DNA from: Chloracidobacterium sp.
GTDB taxonomy: Bacteria; Acidobacteriota; Blastocatellia; Pyrinomonadales; Pyrinomonadaceae
Direction: 5' to 3'
DNA length: 64,000 bases
NCBI GenBank assembly: GCA_016715795.1
Contig: JADJXP010000002.1
Coordinates: 1,116,001 to 1,180,000 of the forward strand
Shown here: positions 9,730-18,942 of the stretch, one piece after another
Numbering within the stretch: position 1 is the stretch's first letter
Layout: every line of letters begins with the position of its first letter
Notes under the pieces: generated by a model
Seen by the model: only the letters and a program-made list of their open reading frames with translations
What the model was told of the DNA's origin: nothing
The model's database searches: none
Program-made: the position numbers and the translations under genes

Positions 9730-12057
9730 ATGAAATTCATCTTTACTCCGATCCTCACACTCGTACTTCTACTCGCAGGAACTCTATATTCTCAGACATC
9801 GACCACTGTTGACGGCCTTTCGGGCCCTGTGACGGTAGGGCGAGACGCCAGATCGATCCCGTATATTGAGGCCAAGACGGACGCTGACCTGTATTTTGCC
9901 CAAGGCTACGTCATGGCGGGCGACCGCCTTTGGCAGATGGACCTTATGCGTCGCGTCGGCCGCGGCGAGACGGCGGAACTCTTTGGAAAGCTCACGCTCG
10001 AAGAAGATAAACGCTGGCGCCGCTTCAATTTTGCGAAGGTTGCTGAAGAAAACCTCAAATTTCTCGGGCCTGACCTGATCGCTGCGCTCGAGAGTTATTC
10101 AGCCGGGGTTAATGCGTATATCGCGTCGCTGACACCTGAGACAATGCCCGTCGAATTCCGGCTGCTCCAATATTCTCCGCGCGAGTGGAAACCGGCAGAT
10201 ACGATCGTAATCGGCAAGATAATGTCTGATTCTCTAAGTTCGACTTGGCGCAACGACCTCCTGCGGGCATCGGTTCAAGGCCTGCCGCCGGAGAAGCTGG
10301 CAGACCTCACCGATCCAGTGACGCCATATGATGTCGTTCTGTTTGGCAAGGACGCCTCCGCCCCGCGTGCCCGTGCGGCACGTTCGGCGAGCCATATTTC
10401 CGACGGGTTGATAGCGATGGCTGGCCAAGACGAGCAAGTTCGACGCCGTTCGCTGGAGATGGTCGGCCTCTACGCGGAGGAACTGGCCGCAAGCAACAAT
10501 TGGGTTATTTCGGGCAAGCGGACGGCAGACGGAAGGCCCATCCTCGCGAATGATCCGCATCTCGCGCCGGCAGCGCCGGGCATTTGGTACCTCATCCATC
10601 TTTCCACGCCAACAATGCGAGTCGCTGGCGTCACGCTGCCGGGCGTGCCGGGAGTCGTCCTTGGCCACAATGAACATATCGCGTGGGGAGCCACAAACGT
10701 CGGGCCTGACGTGCAGGACCTGTATATCGAGACCTTCGGCGCGGATGGCAAATATAGGACGCCCGCCGGTTGGGAAAGCGCGGTTGTCAGGACGGAGACG
10801 ATCAAGGTGCGGAAGAATTTGATGTCACCTGACACAGAATCGGTGGCATACGACGTGACGGAGACTCGCAACGGCCCGATCATCCTCGAAGAAGGCGGCA
10901 AGCGGTATGCGTTGAAATGGACGGCGTTTGATCCGCATACGAATGAGTTTGAGGTGTTCTTCCGTGCAAACAAGGCCAGGAACTGGAATGAATTTATTGC
11001 GGGCCTGAGGACCTACGGCGGGGCCGCACAGAATTTCGTTTATGCCGACACGAAAGGCAACATCGGCTGGTACGCGGCGAGCAAGATCCCGATCCGACGC
11101 AAAGGTGACGGAGCTCTGCCCTATGACGGTGCGACGACCGATGGTGATTGGGTAGGATCTATTCCGTTTGAGGAGCTGCCAAATCTATACAATCCCTCAA
11201 GCGGCCTTATTGTTACCGCTAACCAGCGCATTGTGGGCACTGCCTACAAATATACCCAGATGTCGCGTGATGCAGCCTCGCCCTGGCGGGCCCGAAGGAT
11301 CTTCGACGAGCTTTCGTCGATTAAGAGGGCGACCTTTGATCTCGTCCGCGATGTGCAGCATGACACGCTCAATATCCCGCTGAATAACCTGGCTAAGGCG
11401 ATCGTGTCGCAAAATGCGGCCTCGGCAGAAACGCTGGCAGTGCTCAGAACATGGGACGGAAGGATGAAGGCGGACTCGCGGGGTGCGTTGTTGGCGAATG
11501 AGATCCGTTTGTGTGCCGCTGACAGGATCGCGGCGGAGAACAAATCCGTTCCCGCCTATCTGATCCGGGAGCGCGTCCTCGATCGTGCCGTGCGTGAAGG
11601 CCTGCGACGATGGCTGCCATCGGGCGTGGGAAGCTATCCTGCCCTTTTTAGGTCATGCGACTCGACCGTGCGTGCGAGCCTTTCGGACCCAAAAAGATTT
11701 GGCATGGACCCGGCCCAATGGACGTGGGGACGCGTGTGGCAGTCAAGATTTCCGCATCCGCTGGCTCAGGTCCCGCTCATCGGGATGCAGTTCGCGGGCC
11801 CGTCGGTGCCGATAGACGGCAGCGGACAGACTCCGAACGTAGGCTCTTCTGTGTCGATGCGGCACATTGTGAGTCCGGGCAATTGGGACGCGACACGCTT
11901 TGTTATTCCGTTGGGCGAGAGCGGCGATCCGACGTCATTGTTCTTTAGGGACCAGTTTGATGCATGGCGAACCGGTACGCCCACGATCTTTCCTTTTTCG
12001 ACGGCGGCAGTTGAAAAGGCACGCGTCGGCTTCGTGACGCTCAAGCCAAAGGACTAG
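9730..12057 (+). CDS. Penicillin acylase family N-terminal nucleophile amidohydrolase
   Basis: 775-residue exported precursor with signal peptide MKFIFTPILTLVLLLAGTLYSQ. The family makes one chain that cleaves itself so that a serine becomes the free N-terminal nucleophile. Here the predicted nucleophile is Ser255 in ELAASNNWVISGKRT, followed by the conserved LANDPHL and GHNEHIAWGATNVGPD. N-terminal family motif AQGYVMAGDRLWQMDLMRR is also present. Substrates could be acyl-homoserine lactones, N-acylated amino acids or beta-lactams; the sequence does not decide. The last four bases overlap the convergent ruvX gene. Confidence 0.92.
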   Translation: MKFIFTPILTLVLLLAGTLYSQTSTTVDGLSGPVTVGRDARSIPYIEAKTDADLYFAQGYVMAGDRLWQMDLMRRVGRGETAELFGKLTLEEDKRWRRFNFAKVAEENLKFLGPDLIAALESYSAGVNAYIASLTPETMPVEFRLLQYSPREWKPADTIVIGKIMSDSLSSTWRNDLLRASVQGLPPEKLADLTDPVTPYDVVLFGKDASAPRARAARSASHISDGLIAMAGQDEQVRRRSLEMVGLYAEELAASNNWVISGKRTADGRPILANDPHLAPAAPGIWYLIHLSTPTMRVAGVTLPGVPGVVLGHNEHIAWGATNVGPDVQDLYIETFGADGKYRTPAGWESAVVRTETIKVRKNLMSPDTESVAYDVTETRNGPIILEEGGKRYALKWTAFDPHTNEFEVFFRANKARNWNEFIAGLRTYGGAAQNFVYADTKGNIGWYAASKIPIRRKGDGALPYDGATTDGDWVGSIPFEELPNLYNPSSGLIVTANQRIVGTAYKYTQMSRDAASPWRARRIFDELSSIKRATFDLVRDVQHDTLNIPLNNLAKAIVSQNAASAETLAVLRTWDGRMKADSRGALLANEIRLCAADRIAAENKSVPAYLIRERVLDRAVREGLRRWLPSGVGSYPALFRSCDSTVRASLSDPKRFGMDPAQWTWGRVWQSRFPHPLAQVPLIGMQFAGPSVPIDGSGQTPNVGSSVSMRHIVSPGNWDATRFVIPLGESGDPTSLFFRDQFDAWRTGTPTIFPFSTAAVEKARVGFVTLKPKD

Positions 12058-12518
12058 AGCCGCATTCTGTCTAGGAAATCGCCAAGTATGACCGCGGCAG
12101 CCTCGCTATCCACGGCGTCCACGGTTTCACCTCGTGCCCAGATCCGGCGACGTGCCTCGTAGGTGGTCACACGCTCATCCTGGAGGAAAACGGGCACGTC
12201 GAGCGAGAGATGCAGTTTGCGGGCAATGTCGCGGGCCTCGACAGACATGATGCTTTCGCTGCCGTCCGATCCGAGCGGCAAACCAACGACCACCGCGACC
12301 GCATCAAACTCCGCGACCGAATTCTTGATATTTGAGAGGAGTTTTTTCCAACTGGTTCGCTCGATTGCGTCAAGCGGCCGAGCGGTAACGCGAATCTCAT
12401 CGCAAACAGCCATGCCGAACCGCTTCGTGCCCGGGTCGATCCCGATTATCCGTCCGGTGGCGGGAAGGCGAGAAACATCTGCAACGTCCCCGTGATTAGC
12501 TATTTCTTTTTCTTGCAC
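12054..12518 (-). CDS. ruvX: Putative pre-16S rRNA nuclease / Holliday junction resolvase (YqgF, RuvX)
   Basis: 154 residues with an RNase H-like fold. The acidic active-site blocks are present: IIGIDPGTKRFGMAVCD at about residues 23-39, the QDERVTTYEA block, and DSEAAAVILGDFLDR near the C terminus. YqgF is known to finish the 5' end of 16S rRNA; a resolvase role has also been proposed. The start is GTG at 12518, and some of the first 20 residues may not belong. Overlaps the stop of the acylase gene by four bases, end to end. Confidence 0.88.
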   Translation of the reverse strand: MQEKEIANHGDVADVSRLPATGRIIGIDPGTKRFGMAVCDEIRVTARPLDAIERTSWKKLLSNIKNSVAEFDAVAVVVGLPLGSDGSESIMSVEARDIARKLHLSLDVPVFLQDERVTTYEARRRIWARGETVDAVDSEAAAVILGDFLDRMRL

Positions 12519-12620
12519 CCGATCGTGTCGTTACGCGATAATCTAGTTTCTGCCGAGGGCAAACAAACGGACGTCGCCGTTCGTGGTATCCACGGTCAGT
12601 AGTATCATACGAGGTTTTTT

Positions 12621-13916
12621 ATGTCATTTCGCGGTAAACTCTGGGTTCTTGCTATCTCCGGCCTGATCGCGATCTATGCGGTCATTGGTGGACTGCCTTT
12701 CGTCGGCAGCCTGCTCACAACATCGGCCCAGCAAACCGTCAACGACCCAAACGCCCAACTACGGATCGTTGAGTCCGTCCTCAGCCATATCAAGAATGAT
12801 TATGTTGATGAACCTGATATGGAAAAGGTCCGCCTTGGTGCCCTCCGGGGGTTGGCCGGCGGCCTCGATCCGTATTCGTCATTTCTCACGGCCGAACAGG
12901 TAAAAACATTTCAGAACGGCTCTCTGTCGGGTAAGGCCGGTATCGGGGCAGAATTCTCGCAGATCAGCGGTTATCTTTACGTCATCTCCGTGATCAAGGG
13001 CGGGCCGGCGGAGAAGGCCGGTATCAAGGCCGGCGACGTAATTGAGTATATCGACGGCAAGGCGACCCGTGACATCTCGCTCTACGACGCTCGGCTGCTC
13101 GTAAATGGTGACGCAGGCAGCAGCGTCAGCCTACGCATCCTCCGCACCCGTGAGAAGCCGCAGACGATCAAGGTCGAGCGCGGCCCTTACAAGGTCCCTT
13201 CGGCCGACGTACGCACCGAGGCGGGTAAAGTTGGCGTCGTAAGGGTCTACAGCCTCGAGGATGGTGAGGCGGACGATATTCGCACTCAAGTGGCTAACCT
13301 GACCAGGCAGGGCGTGCAGAAGATCATCCTTGACCTCCGCGGCGTCGCCGCAGGGAAGCTGACTGAAGGCGTCGCTGTGGGCAACTTGTTCATCCGCGAA
13401 GGTGAACTCGCCAAAGTGATCGGCCGCGACAATAAGGTCCTGAATACCTACACGGCCGACCCGGCAAAGGCGATCTTCGACGGTTCGCTGGTAGTGTTGA
13501 TCGATAGCGGCACGGCGGGTGCGGCTGAGGCGGTCGCCTCCGCCGTGCTCGAACGCAAGCGGGGCGAGGTCGTGGGCGAAAAGAGCTTTGGGGCGGGTAC
13601 CGAACAGAAGTTGTTCACGCTCCGCGGCGGCGACGGGCTTTATTTGACCGTTGCCAAGTGGGCATCGCCGGGGGGAACGCCGTTTCTTGGCGAAGACCGT
13701 GCCACGACCGGTGTCAAACCGTCTGTCGAGGTAAAGCGTCCTGACACTCCGGAGCCGATCGCGGTAGAGACCATGATAGACGAGCAGAATGAGCGCGAGC
13801 CGCAGCCACAAGCCACTCCGCAACCGAGACCGGCGCCAAAAGCAGTAGAGGACCTGCAGCTCAAGAAAGCGCTCGAACTCCTTCAAGACAAGGCTGTTGG
13901 GGCCAAAGCCGGCTAG
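12621..13916 (+). CDS. C-terminal processing peptidase (S41, CtpA-like)
   Basis: 431 residues. An N-terminal membrane segment (about 8-35) anchors the protein so that the enzyme sits in the periplasm. It is followed by the tail-protease N domain (VESVLSHIKNDYVDEPDMEK, GLDPYSSFLT), a PDZ domain (about 95-180, GGPAEKAGIKAGDVIEYIDG) and the S41 core. The catalytic serine is Ser296 in DSGTAGAAEAV and the lysine is Lys321 in GEKSFGAGTEQ, the spacing typical of Prc/CtpA proteases. The C-terminal 60 residues are Pro/Gln-rich and not conserved. Ends just before a strong terminator. Confidence 0.92.
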   Translation: MSFRGKLWVLAISGLIAIYAVIGGLPFVGSLLTTSAQQTVNDPNAQLRIVESVLSHIKNDYVDEPDMEKVRLGALRGLAGGLDPYSSFLTAEQVKTFQNGSLSGKAGIGAEFSQISGYLYVISVIKGGPAEKAGIKAGDVIEYIDGKATRDISLYDARLLVNGDAGSSVSLRILRTREKPQTIKVERGPYKVPSADVRTEAGKVGVVRVYSLEDGEADDIRTQVANLTRQGVQKIILDLRGVAAGKLTEGVAVGNLFIREGELAKVIGRDNKVLNTYTADPAKAIFDGSLVVLIDSGTAGAAEAVASAVLERKRGEVVGEKSFGAGTEQKLFTLRGGDGLYLTVAKWASPGGTPFLGEDRATTGVKPSVEVKRPDTPEPIAVETMIDEQNEREPQPQATPQPRPAPKAVEDLQLKKALELLQDKAVGAKAG

Positions 13917-13939
13917 GCCGGCTTAGAACTTAAGCTCAA

Positions 13940-13969
13940 GGGCCGGACGAATGTCCGGCCCTTTGTTTT
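13940..13969 (+). terminator. Intrinsic terminator after the CtpA-like gene
   Basis: Nine-pair stem GGGCCGGAC / GTCCGGCCC with loop GAAT (13940-13961), followed by TTTGTTTT. It lies 24 bases after the protease stop codon. Confidence 0.85.
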
Positions 13970-14017
13970 CATGAATGCATTGTCCTGCGGCCGCATCCCT
14001 GTTATTATCTGACGATA

Positions 14018-14476
14018 ATGGCGATCAGCGATGTCATGATCAGGCCGCTCGACGAGGGTGACCTCGGAGAGTGGCTTAGGCTCAGGCAGCTGCTCTGGGA
14101 CGAATCGACCGAGGACGACCACAAGGAAGAAATGTTCGATATCATCGAACACTCTGAAACACAGTTTGTGGCGGTGGCCGATGTCGGCGGCGGGCGGCTC
14201 GCGGGCTTTCTCGAGGCGAGCATTCGTTCGCACGTTGAGGACTGTGAGACAGAGAACGTCGGCTATCTTGAAGGCTGGTACGTCGAGGAGGCCTACCGCC
14301 ATTCAGGTGTCGGGCGACAATTGGTCGCTTATGCTGAGGAGTGGGCGCGGGCGCATGGCTCGACCGAGATGGCCTCAGATGCCGAGATCGACAACGAAGT
14401 GAGCCTCCGGGCGCATCTCAGCCTCGGATATCATGAGACCTCGCGGCTCGTCCACCTTAGGAAAGTCATTGCGTAA
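14018..14476 (+). CDS. GNAT acetyltransferase resembling aminoglycoside 6'-N-acetyltransferase
   Basis: 152 residues. The acetyl-CoA binding block is YRHSGVGRQLVAYAEEWARA (R/Q-x-x-G-x-G/A type). The layout resembles the AAC(6')-Iy/Iaa subgroup: an N-terminal IRPLDEGDLGEWLRLRQLLW, a central FLEASIR, then YLEGWYVEEAYR before the CoA loop, MASDAEIDNEVSLRAHLSLG after it, and a final ETSRLVHLRK. In that family these enzymes acetylate the 6'-amine of kanamycin-type drugs. Substrate activity is inferred from this pattern only; a housekeeping amine acetyltransferase remains possible. The stop codon abuts the next gene. Confidence 0.8.
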   Translation: MAISDVMIRPLDEGDLGEWLRLRQLLWDESTEDDHKEEMFDIIEHSETQFVAVADVGGGRLAGFLEASIRSHVEDCETENVGYLEGWYVEEAYRHSGVGRQLVAYAEEWARAHGSTEMASDAEIDNEVSLRAHLSLGYHETSRLVHLRKVIA

Positions 14477-15592
14477 GTGAATCGAACGAGTTCCAGCCCT
14501 TTTGCCCTTGCGGCCATTTTTCTAGTAGCTGCCTGCCTTTCAGCCGCGGCGCAATCGCGAGATGTAAACTTTCCTACGCCGGTCGTGATCAACGAGATCA
14601 CGGGCATTATCGCCGCACGCGACATCGGCGACTCTCGACTGACATCTTACTACTACACATTCGACGGCGGCCAGGGTGACATCTTCATAAATCTGGTCAC
14701 GAAGAACTTCGCGGGCGACGTGGATGTTTTCATTGCGGACGGCCTGCGGCCAATGACAAAGATGGTAGTCTTTGCTGACTCGTCGGAAAGCGAGACGGGA
14801 CGCTTGATCTATCTCAGAAAGCCGGAAAAGCTGATACTCCGCGTCGAGGGCCGCACGCCAAACGATGATTCCGCTACATTCCGCATAAAGCTCGGCGGCA
14901 GCTTCCTTGCTTCGACCGAGAAGGCCGCGGACGACGGCCCGACGCTCGCCCGTCAGGACCCGAACGAGCCCGGCATCAAGGTAAACTCCGTCGGAACGAT
15001 CGTCGCTGTCATCGCGAAACCCGAATCACCCAGAAAGATCGATCCGGTCGCCAAGGCAGAACCGCCAGCAACATCGGACGGCCCGTCGCCCACGACAAAA
15101 GCCCCTAAGCCGAAACCCGAATCGTCCGCCAAAAAGGCAACACCCGCAGCGTCGGCGGCGGGCAAGACCGCGACAAATGAACCCCTAAAGAAAGCTGAAC
15201 CTCTGGCCAAGCCGCCGGTCGTCGTCGTAACGGAAGCGGTCAAACCGCTGCCGACAGCAAAAACACTGCCCAAAAAGAGACCCGCTCCGCCGGCCAATAC
15301 AAATCCGCCCACGTCAACCGCCGGTAAGACCGGAAAAACTGAAAAGCCAGCAAAGAAGCCGAAGACGTCGGTCGAAGCCTCGACCGCTGTCAGGCCGCCG
15401 CCCGAGTCAAAGCCAGACCCGCTGGCCAATGTCCGGCTCGTTATAGAGCTTAAGGACGGCACTGTTCAGTGGCTTCCAATGACCGGCGTGCAGCGTTTCG
15501 GCTTCGACAAAGGAGTCCTGACTGTCGTTGGTAAGGATGGTTCAGTGACGCGTTACGCTATCCTGGATGTTGCGAAGGTGACGATGCAGTAG
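14477..15592 (+). CDS. Secreted Lys/Pro/Ala-rich protein with beta-domain
   Basis: 371 residues, start GTG placed directly after the TAA of the preceding acetyltransferase gene, so the two are probably translationally linked. Signal peptide FALAAIFLVAACLSAAAQ, then a beta-rich domain (about 30-145) with YYYTFDGGQGDIFINLVTKN and VDVFIADGL, similar to pre-peptidase C-terminal type jelly-roll domains. Residues about 160-310 are a disordered Lys/Pro/Ala/Thr linker. The last 60 residues (VRLVIELKDGTVQWLPMTGV) form a small compact domain. No catalytic residues are seen and the function is unknown. A cell-surface or periplasmic location is likely. Confidence 0.75.
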   Translation: MNRTSSSPFALAAIFLVAACLSAAAQSRDVNFPTPVVINEITGIIAARDIGDSRLTSYYYTFDGGQGDIFINLVTKNFAGDVDVFIADGLRPMTKMVVFADSSESETGRLIYLRKPEKLILRVEGRTPNDDSATFRIKLGGSFLASTEKAADDGPTLARQDPNEPGIKVNSVGTIVAVIAKPESPRKIDPVAKAEPPATSDGPSPTTKAPKPKPESSAKKATPAASAAGKTATNEPLKKAEPLAKPPVVVVTEAVKPLPTAKTLPKKRPAPPANTNPPTSTAGKTGKTEKPAKKPKTSVEASTAVRPPPESKPDPLANVRLVIELKDGTVQWLPMTGVQRFGFDKGVLTVVGKDGSVTRYAILDVAKVTMQ

Positions 15593-15596
15593 TATC

Positions 15597-15686
15597 GGAG
15601 CGGGGACACTCTTGTCCCCATCCGCGGTTCCCCCACCGATGGCCGGTCGCTCTTCAGCCTCATGGGGATGAGGGAATCACTGCTTC
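15597..15686. repeat. Degenerate palindromic element (GGACACTCTTGTCC family), intergenic copy
   Basis: The left end GGAGCGGGGACACTCTTG-TCCCCAT (15597-15621) pairs imperfectly with the reverse complement of 15662-15686 (17 of 25 positions). The left end closely resembles the ends of the elements found inside the FeS-NrfD and molybdoenzyme genes at 54657 and 61026. It fills the space between two convergent genes and may also act as a transcript hairpin. Confidence 0.7.
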
Positions 15687-15691
15687 TTGGG

Positions 15692-17287
15692 CTACGCGTA
15701 GCTGTGCAGTCCTTTTAGCAGATAGCTCACGCCGAGATAAGTAAATATGACCAGCAAAAACCCAAGTATCGCAAAGTATGCCGAGCTGCGGCCCTTCCAG
15801 CCGCGGGCGATTCGGGTATGGAGAAAGGCAGCGTAGGTGAGCCAGGCGACGAGAGCGCCGGTCTCTTTTGAATCAAATCCCCACGGCCGTCCCCAACTTT
15901 CGTTTGCCCAGATCGCACCGGTGATCAGCAGCATAGCGAGGCCCGCGAACGCGAGACACGCGGTCTTGTACATCAGGCTGTCAAGCGAATCGAGGCTTGG
16001 CAGGCGTTCGACGATCTTCTCGGTGCGGAATGAGAAGAAGATCACAAAGAGCGTCGCAACCAGCGCCGTGATCAGTGCCGCGACCTCGACCGGATTTGTG
16101 TTGAGGCTCAGGAACATCTTGTCGCCGCTCATCTGGATATACGAGCGCGCCATCTGCTCGTACTGCGTCGGCGTCATCTGCTGAAGCTCCTGAACCGTGA
16201 GATTCTGCGTTTCGGCCATCGCCATTCCGGCCACGATATACTGGTTTGGGTCTGCAGCCAACTGAGCTTTCAGACGGGCCGGGACATTGTCATTCGAACG
16301 GATGCCGACGACGAGGATGGCCAACGAGACGGCCTGAGCGACGAGGCCCGCCCGCAGCAGCCAGTGGCCGATCGGCCTTGCCTTTGCATTGTTCTGATAA
16401 AGGTAAAGAAGGAATGCCACGATCGCAGCAGCCAGCAAAATGCCTGCGACGGCCAACGCCGGCCCGGCCATTGGGACCTCTAGCCGGAACGGGGCCGAGA
16501 ATGGCTTCTTCATTCCTTCGCTCGGCACGAAGAGGCCGGCGCGATAGACAAATTCCGTAAAGACAGAGAACTTGCTCACCGTACCGATCACGGCGATAGC
16601 GAAGATACTCGACCAGATTGCCATGGCTTCGACCTTGACGCGGTCCTTGAGCAGGTAGATCACGGCGACGCCAAAACACACCAGAGCAACGCCGTAGCTA
16701 AGACTCGCAACACCAACGTGTATCGGCCGCCAGTATGAATCGAGAACCGGCGGCAGGTCGATGAATTCTCCTCCAATAAAACGGGCAAGGACGAGGATCA
16801 GGGCCGCCAACGGCAACGTGAATGCACTGAGTATTCTAAAACTCTTTCTCTGCGCGAAGAGAAGCGTAGCAATGCCGGCTCCGAATGCAAACGCCAGGCT
16901 CAGGTCGTAAAGATTTGCGAACGGAATATACCGAAAGACCCAGGGACTCGCCATGTTGCCGCTTTCGCGCATGATCGCGATCTCATGGTCGTAAGCTGCG
17001 TCCCACCGTACAAGCCAGCTTGAGAAATTGAAAAAAACGCCTAGCGCCGCGCCAAAGTATCCTATCTTCTCAGCCATGGCCGATGGCGCATAGAGATTGG
17101 TCAGTTGGAACAGGGCCGCGAGGATGTAGCAGGCAAGCGCGATCATCATAAGGGCACCGTCCGAGATGAATCGGTCGCCCATTTGGACGCGCATTGCCAG
17201 CATTGCGAACGAGCCGGCGATCACGAGGACCACCGGCAGCAGCGATTTGAAGGTCACGCGGTTTTCCAATCTGTCCAGTTCCTGCAT
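15692..17287 (-). CDS. ccsA: Cytochrome c biogenesis protein CcsA/ResC type
   Basis: System II haem handling protein, 531 residues with many membrane segments. The tryptophan-rich haem-binding loop is ANESWGRPWGFDSKETGALV near the C terminus (residues about 460-480), followed by the conserved TYAAFLHTRI. Together with ResB it moves haem across the membrane and attaches it to CXXCH motifs of apocytochromes. It is longer than typical CcsA because of an N-terminal set of helices plus a central soluble insert containing the MAETQNLTVQELQQMTPTQY stretch. It follows resB with two bases between stop and start, clearly one operon. It should serve the many cytochromes elsewhere in the window. Confidence 0.93.
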   Translation of the reverse strand: MQELDRLENRVTFKSLLPVVLVIAGSFAMLAMRVQMGDRFISDGALMMIALACYILAALFQLTNLYAPSAMAEKIGYFGAALGVFFNFSSWLVRWDAAYDHEIAIMRESGNMASPWVFRYIPFANLYDLSLAFAFGAGIATLLFAQRKSFRILSAFTLPLAALILVLARFIGGEFIDLPPVLDSYWRPIHVGVASLSYGVALVCFGVAVIYLLKDRVKVEAMAIWSSIFAIAVIGTVSKFSVFTEFVYRAGLFVPSEGMKKPFSAPFRLEVPMAGPALAVAGILLAAAIVAFLLYLYQNNAKARPIGHWLLRAGLVAQAVSLAILVVGIRSNDNVPARLKAQLAADPNQYIVAGMAMAETQNLTVQELQQMTPTQYEQMARSYIQMSGDKMFLSLNTNPVEVAALITALVATLFVIFFSFRTEKIVERLPSLDSLDSLMYKTACLAFAGLAMLLITGAIWANESWGRPWGFDSKETGALVAWLTYAAFLHTRIARGWKGRSSAYFAILGFLLVIFTYLGVSYLLKGLHSYA

Positions 17288-17289
17288 AA

Positions 17290-18801
17290 CTACCTGCCTT
17301 CGTCAGGGGGCTTTATGCCCTCAACGATCGTCTTGAACTTGTCCGTAAATCCAAAGTGGTTGCGGTTCGCTTCGCCGGCGAGGAGGATCTCGCTGGTGTC
17401 GTCGTCCGTCTTCTCGATCCTCGCCCACACACGCTTGTGCGTAAAAAAGAACACGAAGCCGAGTGCTCCGATCAGCCCAAATCCGCCAATATACCACGCT
17501 ATGAATGAGGCGTTGTAGGGGTCGTACTTGATCGACAGAATGTGGGCCATCGGCGACTTTTCAAACTCTGTCAGCCGCCATTTGTAACCGGCCTTTGCCG
17601 CTGCTACCGGAGCGTTGTCCGGCAGCTTCTGATTGAATGCGAAAACGCGCGTCCGTTCGCCGCCGGTCGGCGTTACATTCAGGATCGCGACCGGATTGTT
17701 ATAATCACCGCTTCGCGTGTCCGGATTGCCGTCGCTGCCCATCGTGAAATCAGGCATAAAATCGGTGAACTCGACAGTCGTCCCGTCAGCGAGCGTCGAA
17801 TTCCCATTTCGATCAATCGTCACTCGCTGAACATCGCCGCCATTCTGCGGAGTAAGTTCGAGCGTTATCACGCGGGCGTGCCCGATCGGGATCGTTTGTG
17901 CCTGAAAAAAGCGGTATCCGCGATATGTGACCGGTGCGTTAAGGCTCACATCGGCGAGAAAGTCGCCATACGCCGGATCGCTGATCTTCATCTGCGTGCG
18001 CCAGTCAAGCGTGTTATTCACATCGATCCCGACCCGCTCATCGATAAGCCTCTGCTGAATATCCGTACACTCCATCGTGAAGGGAAGCTTGACGCTGAAC
18101 TTTTCCTTCTTCTCGAGGTCGAATTGGATCATTTCGATCTGATCGGTCTTGGATCCCGGGATCATCCTCACGTCGGCGTCAAAGCCCGTCGTCAGGGCGA
18201 CGAAATGACCAAGGAACAGTACGAGAAGAAACACGTGAACAATGTATGCACCTAACCGGTTGATACGTCCGCTCTCGCCGAAGACATATGCCGCATCGGC
18301 CTCGTTAGTGACGGTCGTCTTCATCCCTGCGGTCTTGAACTGATCCTCGACCTTTTGAATTGCCTCGTCAACGTCCATCCTGAGGCCGAGCGTTTCGTGC
18401 TCTTTACGATTCATCAGCCAGCCCTTGGTGCCCTTGACCTTTGGTTTTGCAATATAGCTCCACGCAGAAGGGAATCGGTCGATCGAGGCGAGAATGATGT
18501 TCAGCGAGAGGAAGAGAAGGGCAAAATTGAAATACCAACTGTGGTAGATATCGAATAGCCCAAGGGCACCGAATACCATCCTCTCGGCCGGCGTCAGCGA
18601 GACATAGTACGCATCAAATCCCTGCACATTCTGCTGCAGTATGATCATCCCCGCCATTGAAAGGACAACGAGGATACAGAGGGTGACTACACCGACTCGA
18701 ACCGAACTTATTGAGTCGAGAACGCGATTCAAAAAAGGGGCTGTTGGCCGTGCAGCGGGTTTAGGGTCTATGGTCTGTTCAGACGCGGACATGTTACGCA
18801 T
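17290..18801 (-). CDS. resB: Cytochrome c biogenesis protein ResB
   Basis: 503 residues. Four membrane segments are visible: about residues 35-55 (VGVVTLCILVVLSMAGMIIL), 95-115, 188-208 (LGAYIVHVFLLVLFLGHFVA) and 435-455. Large soluble periplasmic parts lie between, for example MKISDPAYGDFLADVSLNAP and YRGYRFFQAQT, typical of ResB. It is the partner of CcsA in system II cytochrome c maturation. First gene of the minus-strand resB-ccsA unit. The start could also be the ATG nine bases further in. Divergent from ctaB. Confidence 0.92.
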   Translation of the reverse strand: MRNMSASEQTIDPKPAARPTAPFLNRVLDSISSVRVGVVTLCILVVLSMAGMIILQQNVQGFDAYYVSLTPAERMVFGALGLFDIYHSWYFNFALLFLSLNIILASIDRFPSAWSYIAKPKVKGTKGWLMNRKEHETLGLRMDVDEAIQKVEDQFKTAGMKTTVTNEADAAYVFGESGRINRLGAYIVHVFLLVLFLGHFVALTTGFDADVRMIPGSKTDQIEMIQFDLEKKEKFSVKLPFTMECTDIQQRLIDERVGIDVNNTLDWRTQMKISDPAYGDFLADVSLNAPVTYRGYRFFQAQTIPIGHARVITLELTPQNGGDVQRVTIDRNGNSTLADGTTVEFTDFMPDFTMGSDGNPDTRSGDYNNPVAILNVTPTGGERTRVFAFNQKLPDNAPVAAAKAGYKWRLTEFEKSPMAHILSIKYDPYNASFIAWYIGGFGLIGALGFVFFFTHKRVWARIEKTDDDTSEILLAGEANRNHFGFTDKFKTIVEGIKPPDEGR

Positions 18802-18891
18802 TCAGAATAGCTTAGCGGTTCTGCTTTGTCACTTACGGAAAAATAAGATTTGCTAAATAGCGGTCGGCTGCCATGGTCATACGAGGATGCT

Positions 18892-18919
18892 TTGCAATGT
18901 AGTAAATAGACGCTATTCT
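18892..18919 (+). promoter_or_regulatory. Possible sigma70-type promoter for ctaB
   Basis: TTGCAA (18892-18897) and TATTCT (18914-18919) with a 16-base spacer, 23 bases before the ctaB start, in the gap between the divergent resB and ctaB genes. Based on hexamer similarity only. Confidence 0.35.
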
Positions 18920-18942
18920 GACAGTTACGGTTTCTAGCATAG

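Noticed and set aside
13131..13886. 251-residue minus-strand ORF in the CtpA-like gene
   Set aside because: Fully antisense to a protease with intact catalytic residues; no motifs.
14953..15462. 169-residue minus-strand Gly/Val-rich ORF
   Set aside because: Antisense image of the Lys/Pro/Ala linker of the secreted protein; the composition follows from that.
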